A DNA stretch of 64,000 nucleotides from Pseudomonas putida (GTDB taxonomy: Bacteria > Pseudomonadota > Gammaproteobacteria > Pseudomonadales > Pseudomonadaceae), in contig NZ_JANHLE010000003.1 in NCBI RefSeq assembly GCF_028682475.1, forward strand, positions 186,001 to 250,000. Direction: 5' to 3'. The notes under the pieces were generated by a model. It was not told the origin of the DNA and did no database searches. It saw only the letters and a list, made by a program, of their open reading frames with translations. Shown here piece by piece: positions 9,375-18,302 of this stretch. Position 1 is the first letter of the stretch. Each line of letters begins with the position of its first letter. A program made the position numbers and the translations under genes.

Positions 9375-10523
9375 TTAAAAGGCAGCCTTGAAAATACCCT
9401 CGATTTCTTCCTGACTGGCCACCCGCGGGTTGGTCAGACCACAGGCATCCTTCAGCGCATTGCTGGCCAGTGTCGGCACATCGGCTTCTTTGGCGCCCAG
9501 CACCGCCAGACCGGCCGGGATATCGATGTCCCGCGACAGGCTTTCAATCGCCGCAATCGCCGCATCACTGCCCTGCTCCGCGGTCATGCCGGACACCTCC
9601 ACGCCCATCGCCTTGGCGACATCGCGCAAGCGCGCGGCGCTGACTTTGGCGTTGAAGCGCTGCACATGCGGCAGCAGCACCGCATTGCACACACCATGCG
9701 GCAAGTCATAGAAACCACCCAGCTGGTGCGCCATGGCGTGCACATACCCCAACGAGGCATTGTTGAAGGCCATGCCGGCGAGGAATTGCGCATACGCCAT
9801 GTTCTCCCGCGCCTGCAAGTCGCTGCCATCAGCCACGGCCTGACGCAGGTGCTGGCTGATCAATTCAATGGCCTTGATCGCACAGGCATCGGTAATCGGG
9901 GTGGCAGCCGTGGAGACATAGGCCTCGATGGCATGAGTCAGAGCATCCATACCGGTCGCTGCGGTCAGGCCCTTGGGCATGGCCGCCATCAGCGCTGGGT
10001 CGTTGACCGACAGCAAGGGCGTGACGTTGCGGTCGACGATGGCCATTTTCACATGGCGCGCCTCGTCGGTGATGATGCAGAAACGGGTCATTTCACTGGC
10101 GGTGCCCGCCGTAGTGTTGATCGCAATCAACGGTAGCTGCGGCTTGGCCGAGCGGTCGACACCCTCGTAGTCGCTGATCTTGCCGCCATTGGTCGCACAC
10201 AGGGCAATGCCTTTGGCACAGTCATGCGGCGAGCCACCGCCAAGGGAGATCACACAATCGCAGCGCTCGCGCTGCAACTGCGCCAGTCCTTGCTCGACGT
10301 TGGCGATGCTGGGGTTGGGTTTGGCGCCGTCGAAAATCGACGAGTCGATGTCACGCATCGCCAGCAGTTCGGCAATACGCTCGGCGACCCCGGCCTTGGC
10401 CAGACCGGTGTCGGTGACAATCAGCGCCTTGCGCAATCCGTAGCCGGCGATGGCGGCCATCGCTTCGTCGAGGCAGTCGATGCCCATGATGTTGACGGCG
10501 GGGATGAAGAACGTGCTGCTCAT
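9375..10523 (-). CDS. Iron-containing alcohol dehydrogenase (YiaY/AdhB type)
   Basis: Group III NAD(P)-dependent alcohol dehydrogenase, 382 residues, the normal size. Start chosen at [10 protein letters not shown] (10523); an upstream in-frame extension is low-complexity and lacks homology features. Seen: [14 protein letters not shown] nucleotide-binding segment, [15 protein letters not shown], the metal-binding AHAIEAY and [16 protein letters not shown] histidines. It oxidises primary alcohols or reduces aldehydes; the physiological substrate cannot be told from sequence. It is 82 bases downstream of ilvA on the same strand, possibly by read-through. Confidence 0.9.
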   Translation of the reverse strand: MSSTFFIPAVNIMGIDCLDEAMAAIAGYGLRKALIVTDTGLAKAGVAERIAELLAMRDIDSSIFDGAKPNPSIANVEQGLAQLQRERCDCVISLGGGSPHDCAKGIALCATNGGKISDYEGVDRSAKPQLPLIAINTTAGTASEMTRFCIITDEARHVKMAIVDRNVTPLLSVNDPALMAAMPKGLTAATGMDALTHAIEAYVSTAATPITDACAIKAIELISQHLRQAVADGSDLQARENMAYAQFLAGMAFNNASLGYVHAMAHQLGGFYDLPHGVCNAVLLPHVQRFNAKVSAARLRDVAKAMGVEVSGMTAEQGSDAAIAAIESLSRDIDIPAGLAVLGAKEADVPTLASNALKDACGLTNPRVASQEEIEGIFKAAF

Positions 10524-10605
10524 GGCGAAACCCTCGTGCAATATTCCATTGCCTTCAGGATCCGCCTCTGCGCCCTGCTCCGTGTTGATCTGGGGCAAAC
10601 ATTGC

Positions 10606-12168
10606 TCAGCCGAGGAACAACCGGTAGGCCGGGTTGTCGGTTTCATCCCAGTAGCGATAGCCCATGGCGTCAAGGGCCGCGGGCAAACCGGCGTGTTCCT
10701 CGTCAGGCACTTCCAGCGCCGCGAACACCCGTGCTTCAGCTGCACCATGGTTGCGGTAGTGGAACAGGCTGATGTTCCAGCGCTTGCCCAGGCGCTCCAG
10801 AAAACCCAGCAAAGCACCGGGACGCTCCGGGAATTCAAAGCGCATCACCCGCTCGTTCGCCCCTGGCCCGGCATGCCCACCCACCGTGTGGCGGACGTGC
10901 AGCTTGGCCAGTTCGTTGTCGGTCAGGTCAAGCACGCTGTAGCCCTGCGCCTGCAGGCTGGCCAGCAGTTGATCGCGTGGGTCGTGCTGCGGGTGAGTCT
11001 GCACGCCGACGAACAGACGCGCTTCCTTGCCCGGGTAATAGCGGTAGTTGAACTCGGTGATCTGACGTTTGCCCAGGGCCTGGCAGAAGGCACGGAAACT
11101 GCCGGGCTGCTCGGGGATGGTCACGGCGATGATCGCTTCGCGCTGTTCGCCCAGCTCGGCACGTTCGGCAACATGGCGCAAACGGTCAAAGTTGACGTTG
11201 GCCCCCGAGTCGATCGCCACCAGGGTCTGGCCCTGGGCGTTCTCGCGGGCGACGTACTTCTTGATCCCGGCCACGGCCAGGGCGCCGGAGGGCTCGGTGA
11301 TCGAGCGGGTGTCGTCGTAGATGTCCTTGATCGCGGCGCACAATTCATCGTTGCTGACGGTGATCACCTCGTCCACATAGTGCCGGCACAACTCGAAGCA
11401 ATGCGCGCCGATCTGCGCCACCGCCACACCTTCGGCAAAGCTGCCGACCTGGGGCAATACCACCCGCTCGCCGGCCAGCATTGCGGCCTGCAGGCAGTTG
11501 GAGTCCTGGGGCTCGACGCCGATCACCTTGACTTCAGGGCGCAGGTATTTGACGTAGGCGGCGATCCCGGCGATCAAGCCGCCGCCACCCACCGGAACGA
11601 AGATCGCATCCAGTGCGCCCGGCTGCTGACGGAGGATCTCCATGGCCACCGTGCCTTGCCCGGCGATCACGTCCGGATCGTCGAAAGGCGGGACAAAGGT
11701 CGCGCCTTCGCTGTCGGCGAGTTTCAGCGCATGGGCCAGGGCATGAGGGAAACTGTCGCCATGCAGGACCACTTCCCCCCCGCGCGAGCGCACGCCATTG
11801 ACCTTCAATTCCGGGGTGGTGGTCGGCATCACGATGGTCGCGCGCATGCCCAGTTCGCGGGCCGCCAGGGCCACGCCCTGGGCATGGTTGCCGGCCGATG
11901 CGGTGATCACCCCACGGGCGCGCTGGGCCGGGCTCAGGCGGCTGAGACGGTTATAGGCGCCGCGGATTTTGAACGAGAATGTCGGTTGCAGGTCTTCGCG
12001 CTTGAGCAGCACCTGATTGCCCAGGGCTGCGGACAAGGCTGGCGCCAACTGCAGGGGCGTTTCGATGGCCAGGTCGTACACCGGTGCAGCAAGAATGCGC
12101 CGCACATAGTCGGACAGCAGGTTCAGCGACGCGGACGGGGTGCGAGGGCTAACGGCAAGGCTGGTCAT
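10606..12168 (-). CDS. ilvA: Threonine ammonia-lyase, biosynthetic
   Basis: PLP enzyme converting L-threonine to 2-oxobutanoate, first step of isoleucine synthesis. 520 residues: a catalytic fold-type II domain (about 20-340) with PLP Lys67 in [21 protein letters not shown] and GGGGLIAG phosphate-binding loops, then two C-terminal ACT-like regulatory domains ([14 protein letters not shown] and [14 protein letters not shown]) expected to give isoleucine inhibition and valine activation. The length and two regulatory domains separate it from short catabolic TdcB. Upstream is a leader peptide rich in Ile codons and an attenuator, described separately. The start ATG at 12168 follows CAGGAGTCACTG. 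Confidence 0.95.
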   Translation of the reverse strand: MTSLAVSPRTPSASLNLLSDYVRRILAAPVYDLAIETPLQLAPALSAALGNQVLLKREDLQPTFSFKIRGAYNRLSRLSPAQRARGVITASAGNHAQGVALAARELGMRATIVMPTTTPELKVNGVRSRGGEVVLHGDSFPHALAHALKLADSEGATFVPPFDDPDVIAGQGTVAMEILRQQPGALDAIFVPVGGGGLIAGIAAYVKYLRPEVKVIGVEPQDSNCLQAAMLAGERVVLPQVGSFAEGVAVAQIGAHCFELCRHYVDEVITVSNDELCAAIKDIYDDTRSITEPSGALAVAGIKKYVARENAQGQTLVAIDSGANVNFDRLRHVAERAELGEQREAIIAVTIPEQPGSFRAFCQALGKRQITEFNYRYYPGKEARLFVGVQTHPQHDPRDQLLASLQAQGYSVLDLTDNELAKLHVRHTVGGHAGPGANERVMRFEFPERPGALLGFLERLGKRWNISLFHYRNHGAAEARVFAALEVPDEEHAGLPAALDAMGYRYWDETDNPAYRLFLG

Positions 12169-12210
12169 CAGTGACTCCTGGTTTTTTTAAGTGCCCAGGA
12201 GAGAGAGAAA

Positions 12211-12233
12211 GAACCCGCCTCCAGGGCGGGTTC
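12211..12233 (-). terminator. Attenuator hairpin upstream of ilvA
   Basis: On the minus strand GAACCCGCC (12233-12225) pairs perfectly with GGCGGGTTC (12219-12211), followed by TTTCTCTCTC. The 5' arm can instead pair with GGCGGG at 12257-12252, inside the leader peptide gene, giving an antiterminator. GGCGGG can also pair with CCGCC at 12273-12269, in the Ile codon run, which frees the terminator. These are the 1:2, 2:3 and 3:4 pairings of amino-acid attenuation. The U-tract is short, which is the weak point. Confidence 0.72.
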
Positions 12234-12247
12234 GGTGCAAGTGCCAG

Positions 12248-12313
12248 CTAGCCCGCCAAAACGATAATGGCGGTAATAATGCTGTGCTGAGGCGACTGCA
12301 GGAAAGTATTCAT
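12248..12313 (-). CDS. ilvA leader peptide (21 residues)
   Basis: A 21-codon reading frame, ATG to TAG, whose second half is IITAIIVLAG: four Ile codons (ATT ATT ... ATT ATC) with Val and Leu after them. It ends 14 bases before the attenuator hairpin and 80 bases before ilvA. A ribosome stalled at the first Ile pair would cover the 12273-12269 segment and favour the antiterminator. No Shine-Dalgarno sequence precedes the ATG. TTGACT repeats at 12350-12339 could serve as -35 elements with a weak TAGTTT -10 at 12326-12321, which would put transcription start almost at the ATG (leaderless; inference). Confidence 0.75.
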   Translation of the reverse strand: MNTFLQSPQHSIITAIIVLAG

Positions 12314-12346
12314 AACGAGGAAACTAGCGCAGCCCTGCAGTCAAAG

Positions 12347-12775
12347 TCAAGCAGCCTCGCGCGCCGACTCAGGCACATCGAATACCCGGTCGAAGCCCCA
12401 CTGGAAGACAAAGGCATAGACAAAGAAGAACAGGAACAACGCCAGGTTGGTCAACAGTGCCGCCCACAGACTGATCTGCATCCAACCGGCGACCACCGGC
12501 AGGAGAATCAGCACCAGACCGCCTTCGAACCCCAATGCATGCAGAAAACGCCGCCACAGCGTGCGCCGGCGCTGCTGCTGACGGGCCTCCCAGTACTCGA
12601 ACGCCCAGTTGTAGAACATGTTCCAGGCCAGGGCCACGGCCGAGAGGATCAACGACAACGCCGTGGAGTGGGCCATGCTGGCATCGAAGGCCCAGGACAA
12701 CACCGGAGCGACACACACCACCGCGATGGTTTCGTAGAGGATGGCCTGAACCACTTTACGCGCCTTGCCTTGCAT
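12347..12775 (-). CDS. PACE-family multidrug efflux protein (AceI-like)
   Basis: Small inner-membrane proton-driven exporter of cationic biocides such as chlorhexidine (family knowledge). 142 residues, four transmembrane helices arranged as two BTP halves: ILYETIAVVCVAPVLSWAFD, ALSLILSAVALAWNMFYNWA, FEGGLVLILLPVVAGWM and LALFLFFFVYAFVFQWGFDR. The membrane-embedded Glu in the first helix (YETIAV), the NMFYNWAFEYWE signature and FEGG match AceI. A LysR gene is divergent, as AceR is next to aceI in Acinetobacter, with an inverted-repeat operator between them. Its stop lies 33 bases before the ilvA leader. Confidence 0.92.
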   Translation of the reverse strand: MQGKARKVVQAILYETIAVVCVAPVLSWAFDASMAHSTALSLILSAVALAWNMFYNWAFEYWEARQQQRRRTLWRRFLHALGFEGGLVLILLPVVAGWMQISLWAALLTNLALFLFFFVYAFVFQWGFDRVFDVPESAREAA

Positions 12776-12828
12776 GACCGGCTCCGTTGAGGAAATGAGT
12801 CTCCACCCTAGCCGCGTTGAGGCACCGG

Positions 12829-12860
12829 CTCAATTGAGCTAAATTGAGTCTCCCTCAATT
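12829..12860. promoter_or_regulatory. Putative LysR operator cluster
   Basis: Palindrome CTCAATTGAG (12829-12838) followed by AATTGAG (12842-12848) and its inverted copy CTCAATT (12854-12860). Four half-sites of the same word lie between the divergent PACE and LysR genes, immediately before the LysR start, so they probably bind that regulator. Confidence 0.65.
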
Positions 12861-12872
12861 GGCTTGAGCACC

Positions 12873-13748
12873 GTGTTCGCCAAACTGCCCCTGACGGCCT
12901 TGCGCACCTTCGAATCGGCGGCTCGTCTGGGCGGCTTCAAGGCTGCCAGCGACGAACTGGCGGTGACCCCGGCAGCCGTGTCGCACCAGATCAAGCGCCT
13001 GGAATCGCACCTTGGCCTGCTGCTGTTTCAACGCAGTGCCCAGGGAGTGATGCTCAGCGAAGCCGGTGAACGCCTGTATCGCCAGGTGCATCAGGGGCTG
13101 GCCGACCTGCAGCGCAGTCTCGACGAGCTGCAACCACCCTGCGAACGCCAGCAACTGACCCTGACCACCACCGCCGCCTTTGCCAGCCTGTGGCTGATCC
13201 CACGTCTGGGCGACTTCCATCGCCGCCATGCCGACATTCAGGTACGGGTGCTGACCGGCAGCGAGGTGGTCGACTTGCAGCGCGACCACCGTTACGACCT
13301 GGCCCTGCGTGCCGAATTCACCCCCGATCCGGGGTTGCAGCGTTTGCCGCTGCTGGCAGAGTACTTTTCGGTGTACACCCCGCCTGGCTGGCAGGAGCCG
13401 CCTGCGGACCAGCCCTTGTCGCTGCTTGAAGTGCCCTGGGCTGCGGCGAACGGGGTCATCATCGACTGGCCGCGCTGGTGCGCCCTGGCCGGTTGTGAAG
13501 ACTGGCTGCAGCGCGCTCGCTTTCATCACTATGACGATGAGCACTATGCCTTGCAGGCAGCCGCTGCCGGCTATGGCCTGGTGCTGGCGAGCAACGTACT
13601 GGTGGCCGACAGTGTCAGGCAAGGCTTGTTGCAGCCATGGCGCGAAGACGTGCGCCTGGCGGCGGCGCAGTACAGCGCGGTGTGGCTGCCGGGGCGTGAG
13701 CGCGAGCCGGCGTTGCGGGTGTTTCTTGATTGGCTTGCCCCGCGATAA
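12873..13748 (+). CDS. LysR-family regulator, probable activator of the PACE efflux gene
   Basis: 291 residues counted from GTG at 12873; a TTG at 12864 (three codons earlier) is the alternative and neither has a good ribosome-binding site. The N-terminal winged helix-turn-helix is clear (TALRTFESAARLGGFKAASDELAVTP, split here only by description, with AVSHQIKRLE as recognition helix), followed by a LysR substrate-binding domain. The sequence resembles the GcvA-like LysR subgroup. The divergent position and the AATTGAG repeats point to control of the PACE gene; the inducer is unknown. Confidence 0.88.
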   Translation: MFAKLPLTALRTFESAARLGGFKAASDELAVTPAAVSHQIKRLESHLGLLLFQRSAQGVMLSEAGERLYRQVHQGLADLQRSLDELQPPCERQQLTLTTTAAFASLWLIPRLGDFHRRHADIQVRVLTGSEVVDLQRDHRYDLALRAEFTPDPGLQRLPLLAEYFSVYTPPGWQEPPADQPLSLLEVPWAAANGVIIDWPRWCALAGCEDWLQRARFHHYDDEHYALQAAAAGYGLVLASNVLVADSVRQGLLQPWREDVRLAAAQYSAVWLPGREREPALRVFLDWLAPR

Positions 13749-13819
13749 GGCGCGACTGGACATCCCTGCCTTCCGCTGCTTGTATCTAATCTCTACAAAC
13801 CCGGAAAAAGCACACGACA

Positions 13820-14974
13820 ATGGCCTACACAGTCATGATGGTGTTTGGCACCCGCCCCGAAGCCATCAAGATGGCTCCTTTAGCGCAGATATTGCGTCTA
13901 TGGCCAGATATCGAGCTAAACATCTGTTCCACTGGCCAGCACCGGGAAATGCTTCAGCAAGTGCTCCGGGATTTTGGCCTGAGCGTGGATGAAGACCTGC
14001 GGGTAATGGCCCAGAACCAGACCCTCAACAGCCTGTCGCAGCAATTGCTGACACAGCTGGACGCCACCTACGCCCGGATCCAGCCAGACATCGTCCTGGT
14101 TCACGGCAGCACCACCACCAGCTTCATTGCCGCCCTCGCCGCTTTCAACCGGCAGATCCCCATTGGCCACGTCGAAGCCGGGTTGCGCTCCGGCAACCTC
14201 AAGTCGCCCTGGCCCGAAGAAGGCAACCGGCGCCTGACTTCGGTGCTCGCCGACCTGCACTTCCCGCCCACCAACCGCGCCCGCGACAACCTGCTGCGCG
14301 AAGGGGTGGCAGCGGAGCAGATCGAGGTCACTGGCAACACTGTGATCGATGCCTTGCTGTGGATGCGCGAGCACCTGGTCAAGAGCCGCTGGAAGCCGAG
14401 CGCAGGCTCGCCGCTGGCGCAGTTGCGCGATGACCGGCGGCTGGTGCTGATCACCGGCCACCGCCGCGAGAACTTCGGCCAGGCCTTCGAGCGCATCTGC
14501 CTGGCCTTGGCAGAACTGGCCCTGCGCTACCCGGATGTGCAGTTCGTCTACCCAGTACACCTCAACCCGCAAGTGCAAAAAGCGGTCTACGCGCTGCTCT
14601 CGCACCAGCCGAATATCCTCTTGGTAGCACCTCAGGATTACCAGCATTTCGTCTGGCTGATGGACCGCGCCTACCTGATTCTCACTGACTCCGGCGGCAT
14701 CCAGGAGGAAGCACCGGCCCTGGGCAAACCGCTGCTGGTGCTGCGTAAGGTCACCGAACGGCACTCGGTGCTCGAAGGCGGCACGGTAAAACTGGTGGGC
14801 ACCCAGACCGAACGGATCGTCAAGGAAACCAGCCTTTTGCTTGACGACCCTGCAGCCTACAAGCAGATGAATCGAGTGTTCCTCCCCTATGGCGATGGTC
14901 ATGCCAGCGAACGTATCGCTGAGCGCTTGATCCGCTGGCTTGAGGAAAACCCTCGCGAACGTCCCGAATCATGA
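13820..14974 (+). CDS. wecB: UDP-N-acetylglucosamine 2-epimerase (non-hydrolysing)
   Basis: Interconverts UDP-GlcNAc and UDP-ManNAc for surface polysaccharide synthesis (cytosol). 384 residues, the normal length for WecB. GT-B fold signatures: MMVFGTRPEAIKMAPL at the N-terminus, VHGSTTTSF, GHVEAGLRSGN, ITGHRRENFG and the UDP-binding TDSGGIQEEAPALGKP. No polysaccharide cluster is adjacent; wecB stands alone between a LysR gene and a diguanylate cyclase, so its product probably feeds a pathway encoded elsewhere. Confidence 0.95.
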   Translation: MAYTVMMVFGTRPEAIKMAPLAQILRLWPDIELNICSTGQHREMLQQVLRDFGLSVDEDLRVMAQNQTLNSLSQQLLTQLDATYARIQPDIVLVHGSTTTSFIAALAAFNRQIPIGHVEAGLRSGNLKSPWPEEGNRRLTSVLADLHFPPTNRARDNLLREGVAAEQIEVTGNTVIDALLWMREHLVKSRWKPSAGSPLAQLRDDRRLVLITGHRRENFGQAFERICLALAELALRYPDVQFVYPVHLNPQVQKAVYALLSHQPNILLVAPQDYQHFVWLMDRAYLILTDSGGIQEEAPALGKPLLVLRKVTERHSVLEGGTVKLVGTQTERIVKETSLLLDDPAAYKQMNRVFLPYGDGHASERIAERLIRWLEENPRERPES

Positions 14975-15071
14975 GATTGGCATTGGTCGATGTTATCCCG
15001 GTGTAACGGGCCTGCTAATCTGGAGCCGCAACCCAAGCACTACAAGAACTCGTCGAATACGCAAGGCCGCC

Positions 15072-16163
15072 ATGTACAAGACCATCGAACAACAGGTGCG
15101 CAGGAACATCGCACCGCCCGAGCTGCGTCGGGAATTTCGCCAGCATGATTTCGAAAACCTGCACTCGTTCTGCCTGCTGATCTTCGGCGTCAGCATCGGC
15201 ATCTGGCTGCTGTTCGACCTGATCGTCAGCTACCTGGGCCAGCAGGACTTCACCTGGCGATCGATGGCCTTCATCACGGTCATGGCGACTCTCAGCATCA
15301 TCCTGGCGTTCACGCGCAAGGCCGGGCACTTCGACCTGATCAACCTGGCATTCATCGGCGTGATCACCCTGGCCATGCGCCTGGTGATCGATGGGCTGCC
15401 GCAGGAGCTGCGCCCGGCGTGGCTGATGCTGGGTGCCTCCAGTGTGTTGTACAGCGTGTCGGTACTGCCGGTGCGGCGCTGGTCGTTTTTCGCCGCGCTG
15501 GTGGTCACCTGGATCAATCTTCATCCCTTCCAGGTGCCAGGCATGCACCTTTTCGAGCTGCGCGGCATCATGTTCACCTGCTATGCCGTGTTCCTCAACG
15601 GCCTGATCCTCTACACCTACCTGAAAATGCGCCGGGCCAAGCTGTACAACTTCTACATGTCGAAGATGCTGCTTGAGCAAGCCTACATCGACGCCCTCAC
15701 CGAGATCCCCAATCGTCGCTCATTCATGGCCAAAGCCCAGCGCCACCTGCAGGAAGACCACGAGCAGAGCCGTTTTCTAGCAATGGTCGACATCGATAAT
15801 TTCAAGAAGGTCAACGACCAGTTCGGCCACGACATCGGCGACGTCGTGCTCAAACGCACTGCGGCCAACATCAAGGCGTCGATGACCGAGTTCGAGTACG
15901 CCCGACTCGGTGGCGAGGAGTTTGTCATCTACCTGTGGGGGATGAGCCAGGCTGATGCCGAGCAGCGCGTCGATGCATTATGCAAGCGGGTCCGTGAAGA
16001 CGCCGCCGAGCACCCGGTGACCATCAGCATCGGTCTGACCCGGATTGATTGTGAAGATAACCTGACCAACGCCCTGATCAATGCCGATGACGCCCTGTAC
16101 CAAGCCAAGCATGAGGGCAAGGACAGGTATGTGCTGTTCAGCCACGCGGCAAGCGAATCCTGA
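15072..16163 (+). CDS. Membrane-bound diguanylate cyclase (GGEEF)
   Basis: Makes cyclic di-GMP from two GTP. 363 residues from ATG 15072 (the open frame extends further upstream, but that part lacks protein character and overlaps wecB). About six hydrophobic helices at 35-195 form a membrane sensor, then a GGDEF domain (about 205-360) with DIDNFKKVNDQFGHDIGD and the active-site variant GGEEF at 280-284, which is known to be active in other enzymes. No RxxD inhibitory site is obvious before GGEEF. The last 26 bases overlap the end of the convergent kinase gene. Confidence 0.92.
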   Translation: MYKTIEQQVRRNIAPPELRREFRQHDFENLHSFCLLIFGVSIGIWLLFDLIVSYLGQQDFTWRSMAFITVMATLSIILAFTRKAGHFDLINLAFIGVITLAMRLVIDGLPQELRPAWLMLGASSVLYSVSVLPVRRWSFFAALVVTWINLHPFQVPGMHLFELRGIMFTCYAVFLNGLILYTYLKMRRAKLYNFYMSKMLLEQAYIDALTEIPNRRSFMAKAQRHLQEDHEQSRFLAMVDIDNFKKVNDQFGHDIGDVVLKRTAANIKASMTEFEYARLGGEEFVIYLWGMSQADAEQRVDALCKRVREDAAEHPVTISIGLTRIDCEDNLTNALINADDALYQAKHEGKDRYVLFSHAASES

Positions 16164-17436
16164 ACTGCGCGCCCCCCAGCGCCGACTGGCTCACGGTCAA
16201 GGTTCCACCCTGCCCTTCGATCGCCCGCCGACTGATCGCCAGCCCCAGGCCAAAGCCACCGGTGGCGCGATCACGGCTGCGGTCCAGGCGGTAGAACGGC
16301 TGGAAGATCAATTCACGTTGATCCGCCGGAATACCGATACCGTCATCCTCGACCGTCAACAGGCAGTGCCCTTCGGCATCCAGGCTCAGGCGCAGCAACA
16401 GTTGCCGGTCGCAGTAGCGCATGGCGTTGCGCACCAGGTTCTGCAGGGCCCGGGCAGTAAGGCGCGGGTCGAGGATAAAGCGCGGCAGGTTGCCTTCGGC
16501 ACGCACCTGCCATTCGATGCCGCGGCCATCGAGCTCTTCGGCAAAGCTGCCGAGAATGCTATCGACCAGTTCCAGCAGCGAGACCTCGACGCGCTCGCGC
16601 GCCTGGTCGGCGTTCTGCAAGCGACTGTAGGACAACAGCTCAAGCACCAGTTCGTCGAGCTCACGCACATGCCCGACCAGTTCCAGCAAACGCTTGCGAC
16701 AATGCGGCGGTACTTCGTCGAACAGCAGCACCAGGCCGAAATCCAGCCGGGTCAGCGGGGTGCGCAGCTCATGGGAGACAGCGTTGAGCAATTCGCGTTG
16801 CTGGGTCAGTAAACGCTCGACGTCCTGGGCCATGGTGTCGAATACCTCGGCCAGTTCGCCAATGTTCGAGCGCGCCGGGATCTGCGTACGCTCCGACAAA
16901 CGCCCCTGGCCCAGACTGCGGGCGGTTTCCTTGAGGCGCTCCAGATCACGCCAGTGCGGCCACACCCACAGCAGCAGGCAGCCGAGCAAGGCGGCAACGA
17001 TCAGCACCGTGACGCCCCAGGAGATCAGGTTGATATCCAGTGGGTCAGGAGGATTGCGCAGCTCCACCGCCCAGGTTGCGTCCAGCGGTGCCAGGGCCGA
17101 TTTGTAATAGCCCCAGTCGCCCAGGCGCACGACATTCTCGCCGGCCGCCAGGCGCGCCCGGTCGGCATGCGCCAGACCGATCTGGTCCTGGCGCCGCAAC
17201 TCGATCTCCAGCGGGGCAAAATCCGCCGCCAGTTCGCGCTCCACCGCTGGCCAATGCTCGGCCGGCACCTGCTTGAAGCGTTCGACAATGAGCTTTTGCA
17301 CGCCCTTGGCCTGATTCAGGTTGTAGGCGATGAAGCGCTCATGAAACGCCCCGACAATGGCGTCGGGAATCAGCAACAGGGCACCGGCGTACGCGGCGAT
17401 GATCACCAGGTACAGGCGAATCAGGATCTTTAGCAT
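16138..17436 (-). CDS. Sensor histidine kinase, RstB-like
   Basis: 432 residues. Start at 17436 (MLKILIRLYLVIIAAYAGAL, first transmembrane helix); a longer open frame runs into the regulator gene and is not used. Periplasmic loop about 27-138, second helix 141-160, HAMP (WPHWRDLERLKETARSLGQG), HisKA with His222 (VSHELRTPLTRL) and HATPase (NLVRNAMRYC, VEDDGIGIPADQRE, GGFGLGLAI). Size and layout match E. coli RstB, including the PHWRD...L motif. Its regulator lies 7 bases upstream and the divergent RND pump is a probable target. Confidence 0.92.
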   Translation of the reverse strand: MLKILIRLYLVIIAAYAGALLLIPDAIVGAFHERFIAYNLNQAKGVQKLIVERFKQVPAEHWPAVERELAADFAPLEIELRRQDQIGLAHADRARLAAGENVVRLGDWGYYKSALAPLDATWAVELRNPPDPLDINLISWGVTVLIVAALLGCLLLWVWPHWRDLERLKETARSLGQGRLSERTQIPARSNIGELAEVFDTMAQDVERLLTQQRELLNAVSHELRTPLTRLDFGLVLLFDEVPPHCRKRLLELVGHVRELDELVLELLSYSRLQNADQARERVEVSLLELVDSILGSFAEELDGRGIEWQVRAEGNLPRFILDPRLTARALQNLVRNAMRYCDRQLLLRLSLDAEGHCLLTVEDDGIGIPADQRELIFQPFYRLDRSRDRATGGFGLGLAISRRAIEGQGGTLTVSQSALGGAQFRIRLPRG

Positions 17437-17443
17437 ACCGCTG

Positions 17444-18145
17444 TCAGAACTCCCACTCGAGGCGGCTGAACAGATAGCCCTTGCCCCATACGGTCTTGAT
17501 CTTGCGCGCCTCACCGGCGCTGTCGTCGAACTTGCGCCGCAGCTTGGAGATGGCCACATCCACCGAACGGTCGGTGCCGTTGAACTCGATGCCGCGCAGC
17601 TGTTGCAGAATGCGGTCGCGGCTGAGCACCACGCCGGCATTGCGCGCCAGCACCACCAGCAGGTTGTACTCGCCGCTGGACAGTTCCACCCATTGCTCGC
17701 GCCAGAACACATTGCGTTCGGCCAGGTCGATGCGCAGGCCGCCGACCACGATCAGATCGGTTTCCAGGCGCGGTTCATTGATGCTGCTGCGGCGCAGCAA
17801 GGTCCGCACCCGGGCCAGTAGCACCCGTGGTTCGCAGGGTTTGGTGACGTAGTCGTCAGCGCCCATCTCCAGCCCGAGCACCTGATCATGGCTGTCGTCA
17901 CGGGCGGTGAGCATGAGGATCGGCAAGGACTGCGATTCGGCGCGCAACAGGCGACAGACCTGCAGGCCATCAAGGCCTGGCAGCATCAGGTCGAGGATCA
18001 CCAGGTCCGGTTTGATGCGCCGGGCCTCGGCCAGCACGTGATCACCACGGGCAATCACCGTGACGCAGAAATCATTGCGCTGCAGGTAGCTGGCGATCAA
18101 TTCGGACAAGGCGCAGTCGTCTTCGACCAGAAGGATATTCGGCAT
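17444..18145 (-). CDS. OmpR-family response regulator, RstA-like
   Basis: 233 residues: receiver domain with LLVEDD acidic cluster, phospho-acceptor Asp52 (VILDLMLPGLDG), Thr (MLTARDD) and Lys (GADDYVTKPCEP), then a winged-helix DNA-binding domain (VELSSGEYNLLVVLA, DRSVDVAISKLRRKFDD, VWGKGYLF). It is the first gene of a two-gene operon with the kinase and is divergent from the RND pump genes, 157 bases away. A direct repeat TTCACAC with 10-base periodicity in that gap is the kind of site OmpR-type dimers bind. Confidence 0.93.
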   Translation of the reverse strand: MPNILLVEDDCALSELIASYLQRNDFCVTVIARGDHVLAEARRIKPDLVILDLMLPGLDGLQVCRLLRAESQSLPILMLTARDDSHDQVLGLEMGADDYVTKPCEPRVLLARVRTLLRRSSINEPRLETDLIVVGGLRIDLAERNVFWREQWVELSSGEYNLLVVLARNAGVVLSRDRILQQLRGIEFNGTDRSVDVAISKLRRKFDDSAGEARKIKTVWGKGYLFSRLEWEF

Positions 18146-18211
18146 GGCTAGTTTGACAGGCTGGGAAAGTCAGGCAAGGATATAGGACCTTGCGTGCAGC
18201 CAGCGCAACCC

Positions 18212-18228
18212 TTCACACTTTTTCACAC
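18212..18228. promoter_or_regulatory. Tandem TTCACAC repeat, putative response-regulator box
   Basis: TTCACAC at 18212-18218 and again at 18222-18228, start-to-start distance 10 bases, one helical turn. It lies between the divergent regulator and pump genes, 75-91 bases before the pump start. Confidence 0.6.
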
Positions 18229-18302
18229 TCGGCCTACACAGCTTAACAGTTGGACGTTGGCCTCCTGCCTTAGCATTGCCGGGTCATTTATGGAAGATCC
18301 GC

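Noticed and set aside
10450-12174. 574-codon plus-strand frame
   Set aside because: Antisense to ilvA and the alcohol dehydrogenase; both real genes have complete motifs and proper starts.
12347-12775. Small membrane gene as SMR/EmrE-type transporter
   Set aside because: Four helices are shared, but the NMFYNWAFEYWE and FEGG signatures and the length of 142 fit PACE, not SMR (about 110).
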